NCBI RefSeq assembly: GCF_003674095.1
Contig: NZ_RDBF01000001.1
Span: 310,001-374,000, forward strand
Direction of reading: 5' to 3'
Length of the DNA stretch: 64,000 bases
Origin: Aeromicrobium phragmitis
GTDB lineage: Bacteria; Actinomycetota; Actinomycetes; Propionibacteriales; Nocardioidaceae
The notes below the pieces were generated by a model. That model was not told where the DNA came from. It ran no database searches and saw nothing but the letters and a program-made list of their open reading frames with translations. Within the stretch, counting starts at the first letter, position 1. Each line of letters opens with the position of its first letter. A program made the position numbers and the translations under genes. Below are positions 55,933 through 64,000 of this stretch, in pieces.

Positions 55933-57632
55933 CCACCTCCATACTGGCCAAGCGGTCTCGGCCGATGGTCAGAGTGGCTCCGTTGAGGACGATTTGTCTC
56001 GTGCTGGGGCTGCTGATGGCGGCACTCATCGTGCTGCCGATCGTCGGCACCATCGTCCGTACATTCGCCGAATCCGAAGGGCTCAGCGCGTTCACGCGCG
56101 CGGCCGAGCTCGACGATCTCGGCACCACCCTCCTCAACACGGCCATCGTCGTGGTTGTCGCCGTGTCCGCGGCTACCTTGATCGGGACCGTGCTGGCCTG
56201 GCTCAGCGAGAGGACGACCGCTCGCATGGGCTGGGTCTCCGAGATCACTCCCGTGATGCCGCTGCTCGTCCCACCCGTGGCGTTAGCGGTGGGGTTCGTG
56301 TTCCTGTTCTCGCCGCGGGCGGGTGTGGTCAACGTCGCCATCCGCAGCTTCACGAGGTCCGAGGCGACCACCGGGCCCTTCAACATCTTCAGCTGGTACG
56401 GATTGCTCTCCCTCTACGTCATCGAACTGATCCCAGTCGTCTACCTGGTGGTGTCGGCGGCGCTGCGCAGCGTGGACCCAGCGCTCGAGCAGGCGTCACG
56501 GACTGCGGGCGCCGGACTGTTCCGCACCTTTGTCTCTGTCACGCTGCCGTCCATCCGGCCGGCGGTCGTGTCGAGCATGTTCATGTCGCTGACGATTGCG
56601 CTAACCCTCTTCTCGGCCCCTGCCATCGTGGGTGCCACGGCAGGCATCGACGTCCTCTCCGTACGGATCGTCCGGTTGCTGACAGCGACGTATCCGCCGG
56701 AGACCGATGTCGCTGTCGTCCTCGGTCTCCTGACCTTGATCTGCATCGGCGCGGCATGGACTGTCCAACTGAGGATCCTCGCGGCCCAGCGGTTCGCGGT
56801 CGTGGGCGGCAAGGGGCAACGGGCCTCGCTCATCGACCTGGGCCCCTGGACGGTTCCCGCGAAGGGCCTGGTCCTGACGTTCCTCTCCTTCGCCACCGTG
56901 CTTCCGGCTCTTGGTCTGATCCTGGTGTCCGTACAGCGATTCTGGAGCCCGCGCATCGAGATCGCCACGCTGGGCTTCGACGCCTACCGCCGGGTTTTCG
57001 CCAGCGGCTCGATCACGCGTGAGGCGATCACGAACAGTGTCGCCCTGGGCGCTGCGGGGGCGACCATCGCGCTCATGATTGCGACTCTGTGCGCGCTCGC
57101 GTTGCGTGAGCGGGCCACTGGTGTGTTCCGGGCCATCGACGGGCTGCTCAAACTGCCCGCCGGCATGTCCAACATCGTCATTGCTGTCGGGATTCTGGTG
57201 ACCTTCGCGGGCTCCCCCTTCAACCTGAGCGGCACGGTGGCCATCCTGCTCCTGGCGTACGTCATCATCTACATGCCCCAGGCATCGATCGCCGCGAATT
57301 CCGCGGGGTCGCTCGTCGGCAGGCAGTTGACGGAGGCGTCGTCCATCGCTGGAGCCGCTCCTTCCCGGACCATGCGTCGAGTTCTGCTCCCCCTGATGGT
57401 GCCTTCGCTCGCGAGCGGCTGGACCCTGCTGTTCGTCTACATGGCCGGCGACCTGACCGCATCGGTGCTCCTCGCGAGCACGAACACTCCCACGGTGGGC
57501 TATGTCCTCTACGAGCAGTTCACCAGCGGCTCGTATCCGACGATCGCAGCGCTCGCTGTAGTGCTCACCAGCGTCTCCTCGCTCGTCGCCTTCAGCGTCC
57601 TGGTGCTCTCGCGGCGTGCGCGCACGACGTGA
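55929..57632 (+). CDS. ABC importer permease, two fused membrane domains (FbpB type)
   Basis: A 567-residue permease with two homologous halves of about six helices each. Each half has an EAA loop: ALEQASRTAGAGLFRTFVSV near residue 180 and LTEASSIAGAAPSRTMRRVL near 475. The fused form means a single gene supplies the whole channel. ATG overlaps the ATPase stop. Confidence 0.92.
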   Translation: MTTSILAKRSRPMVRVAPLRTICLVLGLLMAALIVLPIVGTIVRTFAESEGLSAFTRAAELDDLGTTLLNTAIVVVVAVSAATLIGTVLAWLSERTTARMGWVSEITPVMPLLVPPVALAVGFVFLFSPRAGVVNVAIRSFTRSEATTGPFNIFSWYGLLSLYVIELIPVVYLVVSAALRSVDPALEQASRTAGAGLFRTFVSVTLPSIRPAVVSSMFMSLTIALTLFSAPAIVGATAGIDVLSVRIVRLLTATYPPETDVAVVLGLLTLICIGAAWTVQLRILAAQRFAVVGGKGQRASLIDLGPWTVPAKGLVLTFLSFATVLPALGLILVSVQRFWSPRIEIATLGFDAYRRVFASGSITREAITNSVALGAAGATIALMIATLCALALRERATGVFRAIDGLLKLPAGMSNIVIAVGILVTFAGSPFNLSGTVAILLLAYVIIYMPQASIAANSAGSLVGRQLTEASSIAGAAPSRTMRRVLLPLMVPSLASGWTLLFVYMAGDLTASVLLASTNTPTVGYVLYEQFTSGSYPTIAALAVVLTSVSSLVAFSVLVLSRRARTT

Positions 57633-57682
57633 GAGTGACGCCATGAACCCCGCTGATTCCCACCTCCAGGAAGGGCAATTGT

Positions 57683-58459
57683 GTGAACCCCACCGCCGAC
57701 CATCGCCTCACCCTCGCGCACGACGATCATGGTGTCACCACCATCGAGTTCGAGCGCGGCGAGGCCAACTACTTCGACTATGCGCTGATCAGCGATATCG
57801 CGAGGGCGCTCGAGCAGGCGGCTCATGACGGCAGGACGCGAGCGGTGGTCCTCTGCAGCGTCGGCAAGCACTTCTGCGCCGGCGCTGACTTCGGCTCCCC
57901 GGAGGCGACTTACGAGGCCGGTGGCCACCACCTGTACGACGCTGCCGTCAGGCTCTTCGACCAGCCGCTGCCGATCGTCGCAGCAGTCCAGGGCGCGGCG
58001 GTCGGCGGCGGTCTCGGCCTGGCGCTTGCCGCGGACTTCCGCGTCGCGGCACGGGATGCGCGGTTCTGGGCACCCTTCGCGCGGCTTGGTGTGACGCAAG
58101 GTTTCGGCCTCACCGTGACGCTTCCTCGCGTGGTGGGAGAGCAGCGTGCCGCCGAACTTCTGCTCACGGCACGGCGGATCTCCGCCGACGAGGCGCAGGA
58201 CATGGGCCTTGTCGACGAAATCACCGAGACGGCGTTCGTGCGTGAGCGGGCCCATCGCCTGGCAGCAGTGATCGCTTCCAACGCCCCCCTCGCGACGCGG
58301 GAGATCCGCTCATTGTTGAGGGCGGACCTCGCGCCAGCGGTGCGAGAGGCCACCCGCAACGAGCGTCGGCGCCAGGATGTACTGCAGGCGACCTCGGACC
58401 ATCGCGAAGGGGTCGCCGCCAGCCTGGCACGGCGAACGCCGCGGTTCGCGGGCCGATGA
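57683..58459 (+). CDS. Enoyl-CoA hydratase/isomerase-family protein
   Basis: A 258-residue crotonase. Oxyanion-hole segments GKHFCAGADFGS and GAAVGGGLGLALAADFRVA are intact. Of the two hydratase Glu positions, the first reads APFARLG (Phe in place of Glu) while the second is kept in AAELLLTARRI. It may be a hydratase variant, isomerase or hydrolase. GTG 57683 with AGGAAGGG upstream. It lies 50 bases after the permease gene, in the same operon, and would process the CoA ester formed by the CoA-transferase. Confidence 0.85.
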   Translation: MNPTADHRLTLAHDDHGVTTIEFERGEANYFDYALISDIARALEQAAHDGRTRAVVLCSVGKHFCAGADFGSPEATYEAGGHHLYDAAVRLFDQPLPIVAAVQGAAVGGGLGLALAADFRVAARDARFWAPFARLGVTQGFGLTVTLPRVVGEQRAAELLLTARRISADEAQDMGLVDEITETAFVRERAHRLAAVIASNAPLATREIRSLLRADLAPAVREATRNERRRQDVLQATSDHREGVAASLARRTPRFAGR

Positions 58460-58560
58460 CGCGCTTCGGACCCCACGCGAAGGGTCAAGAGGGTCCTAAG
58501 ATGGCGGTCCTTGGCACCGAACGCCGGGCCAGCAGACGAGATGGTGGAGGCTAGCCGCGC

Positions 58561-59331
58561 ATGGGAGAGGTACCCGCGACCGAGAACCCTGTTCCAGTCC
58601 CTCCTCGCCGCCCACGTCACCGCACGGTCGACCGCATTGCGGACATCCTCGACATGACGGCTCGCGAGCCGCGGGGACTCTCGCTCACGGACATCGCCTT
58701 GCGTCTGGGTGCGCCGGTGAGCTCAGTCCAGTCATTGGTCAACGGCCTGACTGCTGCCGGATTCCTCTCCGAGGTCGATCGACGATTCACGCTCGGCCCG
58801 GCGCCGTACGTCCTGAACCTGACCGCGGGTCGCCAGCCCGTACGATCCGTGCGCCACGACGACCTGGAGATGCTCTCCAACATCACGGGTTGCCTGGTCG
58901 CCCTGGGCATCAGTGTTGGCGGGAAGGTGGTCTACATCGATCACTTCACTGTCGGCAACTCCAATACGACCTTCGTCGCCGAGACCCACCTGGGACGCCC
59001 TATGCTGCGCACCTGCATCGGTAGGGTCCTGCTCGCGTTCAGCGACAAACGAGACATGTACGCCTATCTCACCAATGCCGATGAGGCTGAGCGACCCTAT
59101 GTCGAAGGGTTCATGAACGAGGTCGACATGATCCGGGAGACCGGGCTGGCGGTTAGCCGCGGCTACCTGCAGGCGGGGCTCACCGGCATCGCTGCTCCGA
59201 TCAGGGAAGACGGCCGCGTCGTTGCCGCGGTGGGGCTGGTGGCCGCGACCGAGACGGTGAGGCACCGCATCGATGCTCTCGGCGAAGTGCTGCGGACGCA
59301 CACGGCTGATTGGGCACAACGTCCCGTTTGA
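58561..59331 (+). CDS. IclR-family transcriptional regulator
   Basis: A 256-residue regulator. The N-terminal winged helix (TVDRIADILDMTAREPRGLSL, then LRLGAPVSSVQSLVNGLTAAGFL) is followed by the IclR effector domain (VYIDHFTVGN, TCIGRVLLAFSD, GLTGIAAPIREDGRVVAAVGL). It likely controls the adjacent acid-utilisation block through the repeats at 53565-53629. GGAGG lies ten bases before the ATG. Confidence 0.92.
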   Translation: MGEVPATENPVPVPPRRPRHRTVDRIADILDMTAREPRGLSLTDIALRLGAPVSSVQSLVNGLTAAGFLSEVDRRFTLGPAPYVLNLTAGRQPVRSVRHDDLEMLSNITGCLVALGISVGGKVVYIDHFTVGNSNTTFVAETHLGRPMLRTCIGRVLLAFSDKRDMYAYLTNADEAERPYVEGFMNEVDMIRETGLAVSRGYLQAGLTGIAAPIREDGRVVAAVGLVAATETVRHRIDALGEVLRTHTADWAQRPV

Positions 59332-59432
59332 GCTACTCGCGTGACCGCGCGTTTTCACCCGCGCGCTCGTCATGCACGGGCCGGCGAGCTTACGTAGCGT
59401 GGAAACCCCGCCCCACGATCGAGGAGTAGCCC

Positions 59433-60851
59433 GTGGAGACCGCCCCGACCGATCGTCTCGACCCCCACGTGTTCGTCCTGTTCGGTGCCACTGGCGACCT
59501 CGCGGCCCGCAAGCTCTTCCCCGGCCTCTACACGCTGGCCGCCTCCGGCTGGATGCCCGAGGACTATCGCATCGTCGGCACGGGTCGCCATGCTCCCGAG
59601 CACGGTATCGAGCAGATCGTCCGCGACTCGCTGGACGAGTTCGGCGACGAGACCGACGACAGCACGTTGAGCGCTTTCATCGACCGGACTCGGTTCGTGG
59701 TGTCCGACGACGAGAACGGCGACGAGCTCGCCGAAGCCGTGCAGGAGGCCCGTGCGGACCTCGGCGACGACGCGAAGACGCTCGTCTACCTCTCCGTGCC
59801 TCCGTCGGCGATGCAGGGGCTCATCGGGATGCTCGGGCGCACGGGCATCGCCGAGCGCGCCCGTCTCATCGTCGAGAAGCCGTTCGGCTCGGACCTGGAG
59901 TCCTCGCGCGAGCTCGACGCCGCGCTGAAGCAGGTCGTCGACGAGGACCAGGTGTTCCGCATCGACCATTTCCTCGGCAAGGAGGCGGTGCAGAACATCC
60001 TCGCGCTGCGCTTCGCCAACGGTCTGCTCGAACCCGCCTGGAACCGCCATCACATCGCCTCGGTGCAGATCGACATTCCCGAGGATCTGCAGATGGAGGG
60101 CCGTGCGTCGTTCTACGAGTCGGTCGGCTGCTTGCGCGACATGGTCGTGACCCACCTGTGCCAGATCCTCGGCTTCATGGCGATGGAACCGCCCGTGCAT
60201 CTGGACGCGCTCTCGTTACGCAACGAGAAGGCCAAGGTGTTCCAGGCCATGCAGCCGTTCGATCCCTCGCGCGTGGTCTACGGCCAGTACCGCGGGTACA
60301 CCGACGAGGAGGGCGTCGACGCGGGATCGGACACCGAGACGTTCGTGGCGGTGGAGGCGTTCGTCGACAACGAACGCTGGGCCGGGGTGCCGTTCTACCT
60401 GCGGACGGGTAAGGCGATGGCCGAGAGTCGCCGCACCATCACGCTGACGTTCCACACCCCGCCGGGACGCAGATTCGGCGATCAGATCGACGAACCCGAC
60501 CAGCTCGTGCTGGAACTGACCGACACCCCGCAGGTCGGCATCGAGATGTGGGCCAAGCGCCCCGGTCCCGAACTCGCCCTGTCACGTTCCTCGGTGATGA
60601 TGGAGGTGCCGGCCGACGACGACGGATCGGACGCGCTCAAGGCGTACGAGCGTCTCCTGCTGGACGCGATGCGCGGCGACCAGACGCTCTTCACCCGCGC
60701 CGACGAGGTCGACCGGCTCTGGCAGATCGTCACACCGGTGCTCGCGGACCCGCCGTCTCCCGAGCAGTATGAGCCCGGCTCGTGGGGACCGCACGCAGCG
60801 CTCGAGTTGCCGCGGCCGTTCCGCTGGCACTTGGGGGGCGCTGATGCGTGA
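59433..60851 (+). CDS. zwf: Glucose-6-phosphate 1-dehydrogenase
   Basis: A 472-residue enzyme that oxidises glucose-6-phosphate to 6-phosphogluconolactone with NADP+, opening the pentose phosphate pathway. N-terminal [20 protein letters not shown] is the nucleotide fold. [20 protein letters not shown] contains the active-site Asp-His-Phe-Leu-Gly-Lys signature. GTG start. It overlaps the next gene by eight bases. The pairing with a GH15 glucosidase suggests that glucose released from storage or trehalose is directed to this route. Confidence 0.96.
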   Translation: METAPTDRLDPHVFVLFGATGDLAARKLFPGLYTLAASGWMPEDYRIVGTGRHAPEHGIEQIVRDSLDEFGDETDDSTLSAFIDRTRFVVSDDENGDELAEAVQEARADLGDDAKTLVYLSVPPSAMQGLIGMLGRTGIAERARLIVEKPFGSDLESSRELDAALKQVVDEDQVFRIDHFLGKEAVQNILALRFANGLLEPAWNRHHIASVQIDIPEDLQMEGRASFYESVGCLRDMVVTHLCQILGFMAMEPPVHLDALSLRNEKAKVFQAMQPFDPSRVVYGQYRGYTDEEGVDAGSDTETFVAVEAFVDNERWAGVPFYLRTGKAMAESRRTITLTFHTPPGRRFGDQIDEPDQLVLELTDTPQVGIEMWAKRPGPELALSRSSVMMEVPADDDGSDALKAYERLLLDAMRGDQTLFTRADEVDRLWQIVTPVLADPPSPEQYEPGSWGPHAALELPRPFRWHLGGADA

Positions 60852-62667
60852 GGCAGTGGTCGGCGGGGAGGAGTTTCTTCCGATCGCCGATCACGGTCTC
60901 ATCGGGGACCTGCGCACCGCCGCGCTCGTCGGCACGGACGGCACGGTCTCCTGGTTCTGTCCGGGCCGGTTCGACGCCCCCAGCGCGTTCGCCTCGCTGC
61001 TCGATCCCGACGCCGGACGGTGGACGATCGGGCCCGTGGGCGGCGCCGTGCGTACGCAGCAGTTCTACTTCCCGAACACCGCCATCTTGGCCACGCGTTT
61101 CCTCACCGAGGACGGCGTCGTCGAAGTGCACGACTTCATGCCGGTGCGACGGCCGCATGACGACGAGCATCGACAACGGCTCGTGCGCCGCGTGCAGGCC
61201 GTCCGCGGTTCGGCTCGGGTACGCACGACGATCGCCGCGCGGCCGGACTACGGGCTCAGCCGTCCTCGCGTCGAGACGACCGACGAAGGAGTGCTGGTCA
61301 CCGGTGACGGTGTCCGGCTCGGGATCAGCGCGACGGTCGACGTCCGGGTCGACGGCGACGACGTGACCAGCGAGTTCCAGCTCGAGAGCGGTGAACGCGC
61401 CCTGTTCGTGCTGGAGGTGCTGGACGAGGACGACACCCCGCACGGCTGCGAGCAGGACACGTCGACCCTGTTCGACGTCACGTCGAAGTTCTGGCACGAC
61501 TGGCTCTCCACCTCCACCTACCGGGGGCGGTGGCGCGAGAACGTCGAACGCTCGGCGATCACCCTCAAACTGCTGACGCACGAACCGAGCGGGGCCGTGA
61601 TCGCGGCCCCGACGGCCAGCCTGCCCGAGGAGATCGGCGGCGTTCGCAACTGGGATTACCGCTTCGTCTGGATTCGGGACGCCGGCTTCACGTTGTACGC
61701 GCTGCTGCGGCTGGGGTTCATGGATGAGGCGGGCGCGTTCGTGGGCTGGTTGTCCGAGCGCCTCGCCGACGAGAAGAACGCCGACCACGACCTCGGTCCG
61801 CTGCGCGTCATGTACGACATCGACGGCGAGGTCCCCCTGCCTGAACGGGAGCTGGACCACCTCGGGGGCTACCGCGATTCGCGGCCCGTGCGGACGGGCA
61901 ATGCCGCCGTCGAGCAGCTCCAGCTCGACATCTACGGCGAGATCATCGACTCCATCTACCTGTTCAACAAGTACGGCTCGGGGATCAGCCAGGAGGCGTG
62001 GGCCGGGCTGACGCGCGTCGTGGCGTGGCTGGAGGACCACTGGGACGACCCCGACGCCGGCATGTGGGAGATCCGTACCGAGAACCGCCATCACACGACG
62101 TCCTGGCTCATGTGCTGGGTGGCGGTGGAGCGGATGGTGCGGATGGCGCGGCAACGCGGTCTTCCCGGCGACCTCGTGGCCTGGACACGGCTACGAGACG
62201 AGATCCATACCCGGATCCTGCACGAAGGCTGGAGCGAGGAGATCGGCTCGTTCGTGCAATCGGCGGGCAGCAGAGCCGTCGACGCGGGCCTCTTGCTGAT
62301 GCCCATGGTCAAGTTCATCTCGCCGGTCGACCCGATGTTCCTGTCGACCCTCGAGACGGTGGAGAAGCGGCTTGTCTCGGACACGCTGGTGTTCCGCTAC
62401 GACGTCGACGAGGCGCCGGATGGGGTGCACGGTGAGGAGGGGACGTTCAGCCTCTGCTCGTTCTGGTACGTCGAGGCGCTGACGCGAGCCGGACGGCTCA
62501 CCGAGGCCGAGGTCGCGCTCGAAAAGATGTTCACGTACGCCAACCACCTCGGGCTGTACGCCGAGCAGATCGGCCTGACCGGCGACCATCTGGGCAACTT
62601 CCCCCAGGCCTTCACGCACCTGTCCCTCATCAGCGCCGCGCTCAACCTCGATCGCGCGCTGGGATGA
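60844..62667 (+). CDS. GH15 glycosidase (glucoamylase or trehalase)
   Basis: A 607-residue GH15 protein. The N-terminal beta-sandwich starts with [21 protein letters not shown] and [20 protein letters not shown]. The (alpha/alpha)6 catalytic domain has [34 protein letters not shown] and [15 protein letters not shown]. In mycobacteria the closest-looking GH15 proteins are trehalases, so trehalose hydrolysis is as likely as glucoamylase activity in this context. ATG 60844 overlaps the zwf stop. No signal peptide, so it acts in the cytosol. Confidence 0.9.
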   Translation: MREAVVGGEEFLPIADHGLIGDLRTAALVGTDGTVSWFCPGRFDAPSAFASLLDPDAGRWTIGPVGGAVRTQQFYFPNTAILATRFLTEDGVVEVHDFMPVRRPHDDEHRQRLVRRVQAVRGSARVRTTIAARPDYGLSRPRVETTDEGVLVTGDGVRLGISATVDVRVDGDDVTSEFQLESGERALFVLEVLDEDDTPHGCEQDTSTLFDVTSKFWHDWLSTSTYRGRWRENVERSAITLKLLTHEPSGAVIAAPTASLPEEIGGVRNWDYRFVWIRDAGFTLYALLRLGFMDEAGAFVGWLSERLADEKNADHDLGPLRVMYDIDGEVPLPERELDHLGGYRDSRPVRTGNAAVEQLQLDIYGEIIDSIYLFNKYGSGISQEAWAGLTRVVAWLEDHWDDPDAGMWEIRTENRHHTTSWLMCWVAVERMVRMARQRGLPGDLVAWTRLRDEIHTRILHEGWSEEIGSFVQSAGSRAVDAGLLLMPMVKFISPVDPMFLSTLETVEKRLVSDTLVFRYDVDEAPDGVHGEEGTFSLCSFWYVEALTRAGRLTEAEVALEKMFTYANHLGLYAEQIGLTGDHLGNFPQAFTHLSLISAALNLDRALG

Positions 62668-62668
62668 C

Positions 62669-62700
62669 GAAAGCCCCCGAAGGAATCTCCGGGGGCTTTC
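62669..62700. terminator. Bidirectional rho-independent terminator
   Basis: Stem GAAAGCCCCCG (62669-62679) with CGGGGGCTTTC (62690-62700), 10-base loop, A- and T-rich stem base usable in both directions. It lies between the convergent GH15 and surface-protein genes, starting two bases after the GH15 stop. Confidence 0.88.
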
Positions 62701-62724
62701 GCGGGAAGCGAGCTCGACGCTCGA

Positions 62725-64000
62725 TCAGCGCTGTGCCTCGCGTCGCAGCATCCTCACTGCGCCTCCTGCGACAAGGAGGACCAGCGCCGCGGCGAGCCAG
62801 ACTCTGACGTCCCCCGCGCCCGCAGCCGGGAGGAGACCCGCTGCGGAGTGTTTGACCGGGTTCTCCGTGCAGAGGGAACTTTCGGGGTCACACGATGTGG
62901 GCAGCTCCTCCCCGTCGGGGAAAACGAAGTTCGCCAGCAGGTCATTGCCTCGATCTCCGTCGTCGCGCACCTGGACCGTGTACGTCACGGTGTAACTCTC
63001 GCCCGCGGGGACCGAACCATCCACCGTGAATCGGCCATCGGTCACGCGGCTGACGGTGAGATCACCTTCCTCGGGTGCCGGGGCGGCCACGATATCGGCA
63101 TCGTCCAGAACGTCCGACAAGTCGTCCTGCCAACCCTCGACGGCCGCTGCGGAAGCACCGGAGTTGTGGAAGGTGACGGTGTACGTCAGTTCCTCACCCG
63201 GTGCGACGGACGTCCCCTTCTGCGGGTCGACGCTCTTGCTGACGTCCAGGTCACCGGCGGGGATCTCGACCCTGCCGCAGGGTTCGCCGGTCACAGGGTC
63301 GAGACCGTTTTCATCAGCGGGATCGCAGACCGGGGTTCGCGGGTCCTCGGGGTCGTCAGGCTCCCAGGCGACGTTGATCAGACGGTTGTCACCCTCCCCG
63401 GTGTGCGTCACGGCATACGTGAGGGTGACGGTAGCCCCGGCAGGCAGCGGTCCGCTCCAGCTGATGAGCGGTTCGTCGTACGTCGGCGCAGTACCGGTGT
63501 CGGCTGTGAGGCTATCCTCGTCCAGCGTCGCGTCGTCGAGGACTCCGCTGAGGTCGTCGCGGACCTCGGCGGGTGCGTCCTCCGTGTAGTCGCCTGGGCC
63601 GATATTGGTAGCGGTGACCGTGTACGTGACTGTCTGTCCCACCCGGGGAAGCTCGCTCGTGTCAGCGGACTTCGTCACCTGGAGGGCGGGCATCTCCGTC
63701 GCCGTCTCAGCGCAAGCCTCTTCGGGAACTTGTGCTTCCTCGGCGGGAATACAGGCCTGGTTGTTTACCGTGCGGTTGCCTCCGCGCTGGAGCGTGACCG
63801 AGTACGTGATCGTGGCCGTCTCCCCGGCTTGAAGGGGACCGGACCAACTGAGGGTGGTGCCCTCCACGAGCGGCGACGCGGACGAGGAGCCGGAGGAGAA
63901 GCTGACGGAGGCGTCGTCGTTGTAGACAGCGTCGTCGAGGACGTCTGAGAGATCGTCGGTCAAGGTCGCCGGTGCTTCCGCGGTGTAGTCAGTCTCTCCC
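62725..64000 (-). CDS. Repeat-domain surface protein with C-terminal sorting signal (5' end outside window)
   Basis: About 425 C-terminal residues of a secreted protein; the reading frame is open past base 64000, so the start is not seen. It contains at least three DUF11-like beta-sandwich repeats, each with VTKSAD/VSKSVD, YTVT and a DDLSDVLDDA-type block, about 130-140 residues per unit and very acidic. The end is a sorting-like signal: LPAAG, a hydrophobic helix (WLAAALVLLVAGGAV) and RMLRREAQR. LPAAG departs from LPXTG at the Thr. It is probably cell-wall-linked and adhesive or structural. Confidence 0.82.
   Translation of the reverse strand, partial: GETDYTAEAPATLTDDLSDVLDDAVYNDDASVSFSSGSSSASPLVEGTTLSWSGPLQAGETATITYSVTLQRGGNRTVNNQACIPAEEAQVPEEACAETATEMPALQVTKSADTSELPRVGQTVTYTVTATNIGPGDYTEDAPAEVRDDLSGVLDDATLDEDSLTADTGTAPTYDEPLISWSGPLPAGATVTLTYAVTHTGEGDNRLINVAWEPDDPEDPRTPVCDPADENGLDPVTGEPCGRVEIPAGDLDVSKSVDPQKGTSVAPGEELTYTVTFHNSGASAAAVEGWQDDLSDVLDDADIVAAPAPEEGDLTVSRVTDGRFTVDGSVPAGESYTVTYTVQVRDDGDRGNDLLANFVFPDGEELPTSCDPESSLCTENPVKHSAAGLLPAAGAGDVRVWLAAALVLLVAGGAVRMLRREAQR

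Larger units (their letters stand above)
52346..59331. other. Second catabolic block (CoA-transferase, importer, crotonase, IclR)
   Basis: A seven-kilobase self-contained unit between malQ and zwf: divergent CoA-transferase, three-gene importer, crotonase and its own IclR regulator, with an AT-rich divergent promoter. It has the gene content of an acquired acid-utilisation cassette. No mobility genes are seen. Confidence 0.5.

Overview
The window is chromosomal DNA of a high-GC actinobacterium. A bacterial proteasome activator (Bpa/PafE type), the GlgE maltose-1-phosphate pathway, a mycothiol-era TIGR03086 protein, overlapping ATGA/GTGA junctions and frequent GTG starts all point that way. 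A Nocardioidaceae-type host (Aeromicrobium/Nocardioides relatives) is my guess; no rRNA or other taxonomic marker is present to prove it.

Layout. 1-10 kb: housekeeping genes (PAP2-diacylglycerol kinase fusion, serS, HAD phosphatase, bpa, quinone oxidoreductase, nitrilase-family amidase), three tRNAs (Ser-UGA, Ser-GCU, Arg-ACG), a TetR regulator and a repeat-rich intergenic stretch. 10-21.3 kb: a minus-strand alpha-glucan/trehalose cluster transcribed treZ, glgX, glgE, treS, mak, glgB. 21.3-45.8 kb: a catabolic island. 45.9-52.3 kb: the rest of the glucan cluster, transcribed malQ, glgX, treY. 52.3-59.3 kb: a second, smaller catabolic block (CoA-transferase, Fbp/Pot-type ABC importer, crotonase, IclR regulator). 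59.4-62.7 kb: zwf and a GH15 glucoamylase/trehalase. 62.7-64 kb: C-terminal part of a repeat-domain cell-wall-anchored surface protein.

How the genes work together. TreS, maltokinase, GlgE and GlgB turn trehalose into branched alpha-glucan. GlgX, TreY and TreZ turn glucan back into trehalose. MalQ, zwf and the GH15 enzyme link this to central sugar metabolism. Transcribed on the minus strand, the order malQ-glgX-treY // treZ-glgX looks like a canonical treX-treY-treZ run split by the ~24.6 kb island.

The island is the most interesting part. It encodes a three-subunit molybdenum hydroxylase with a CoxG-like partner, an ACMSD-fold amidohydrolase, an amidase, a RutB-like cysteine hydrolase, an acyl-CoA synthetase, a glutaryl-CoA-dehydrogenase-like enzyme, an atypical SDR, a crotonase, an alpha/beta hydrolase, an MFS protein and two complete ABC importers (BMP nucleoside-type and taurine/NMT1-type). 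Six promoter regions in it carry variants of one AT-rich palindrome (consensus about TATTTGGTATACCAAATA), and a GntR/FadR-family regulator is encoded in the middle. I infer one regulon for uptake and breakdown of a nitrogen-containing, probably N-heterocyclic, compound that feeds into glutaryl-CoA; the substrate cannot be read from the sequence. No integrase, transposase, phage gene, CRISPR array or rRNA was seen.
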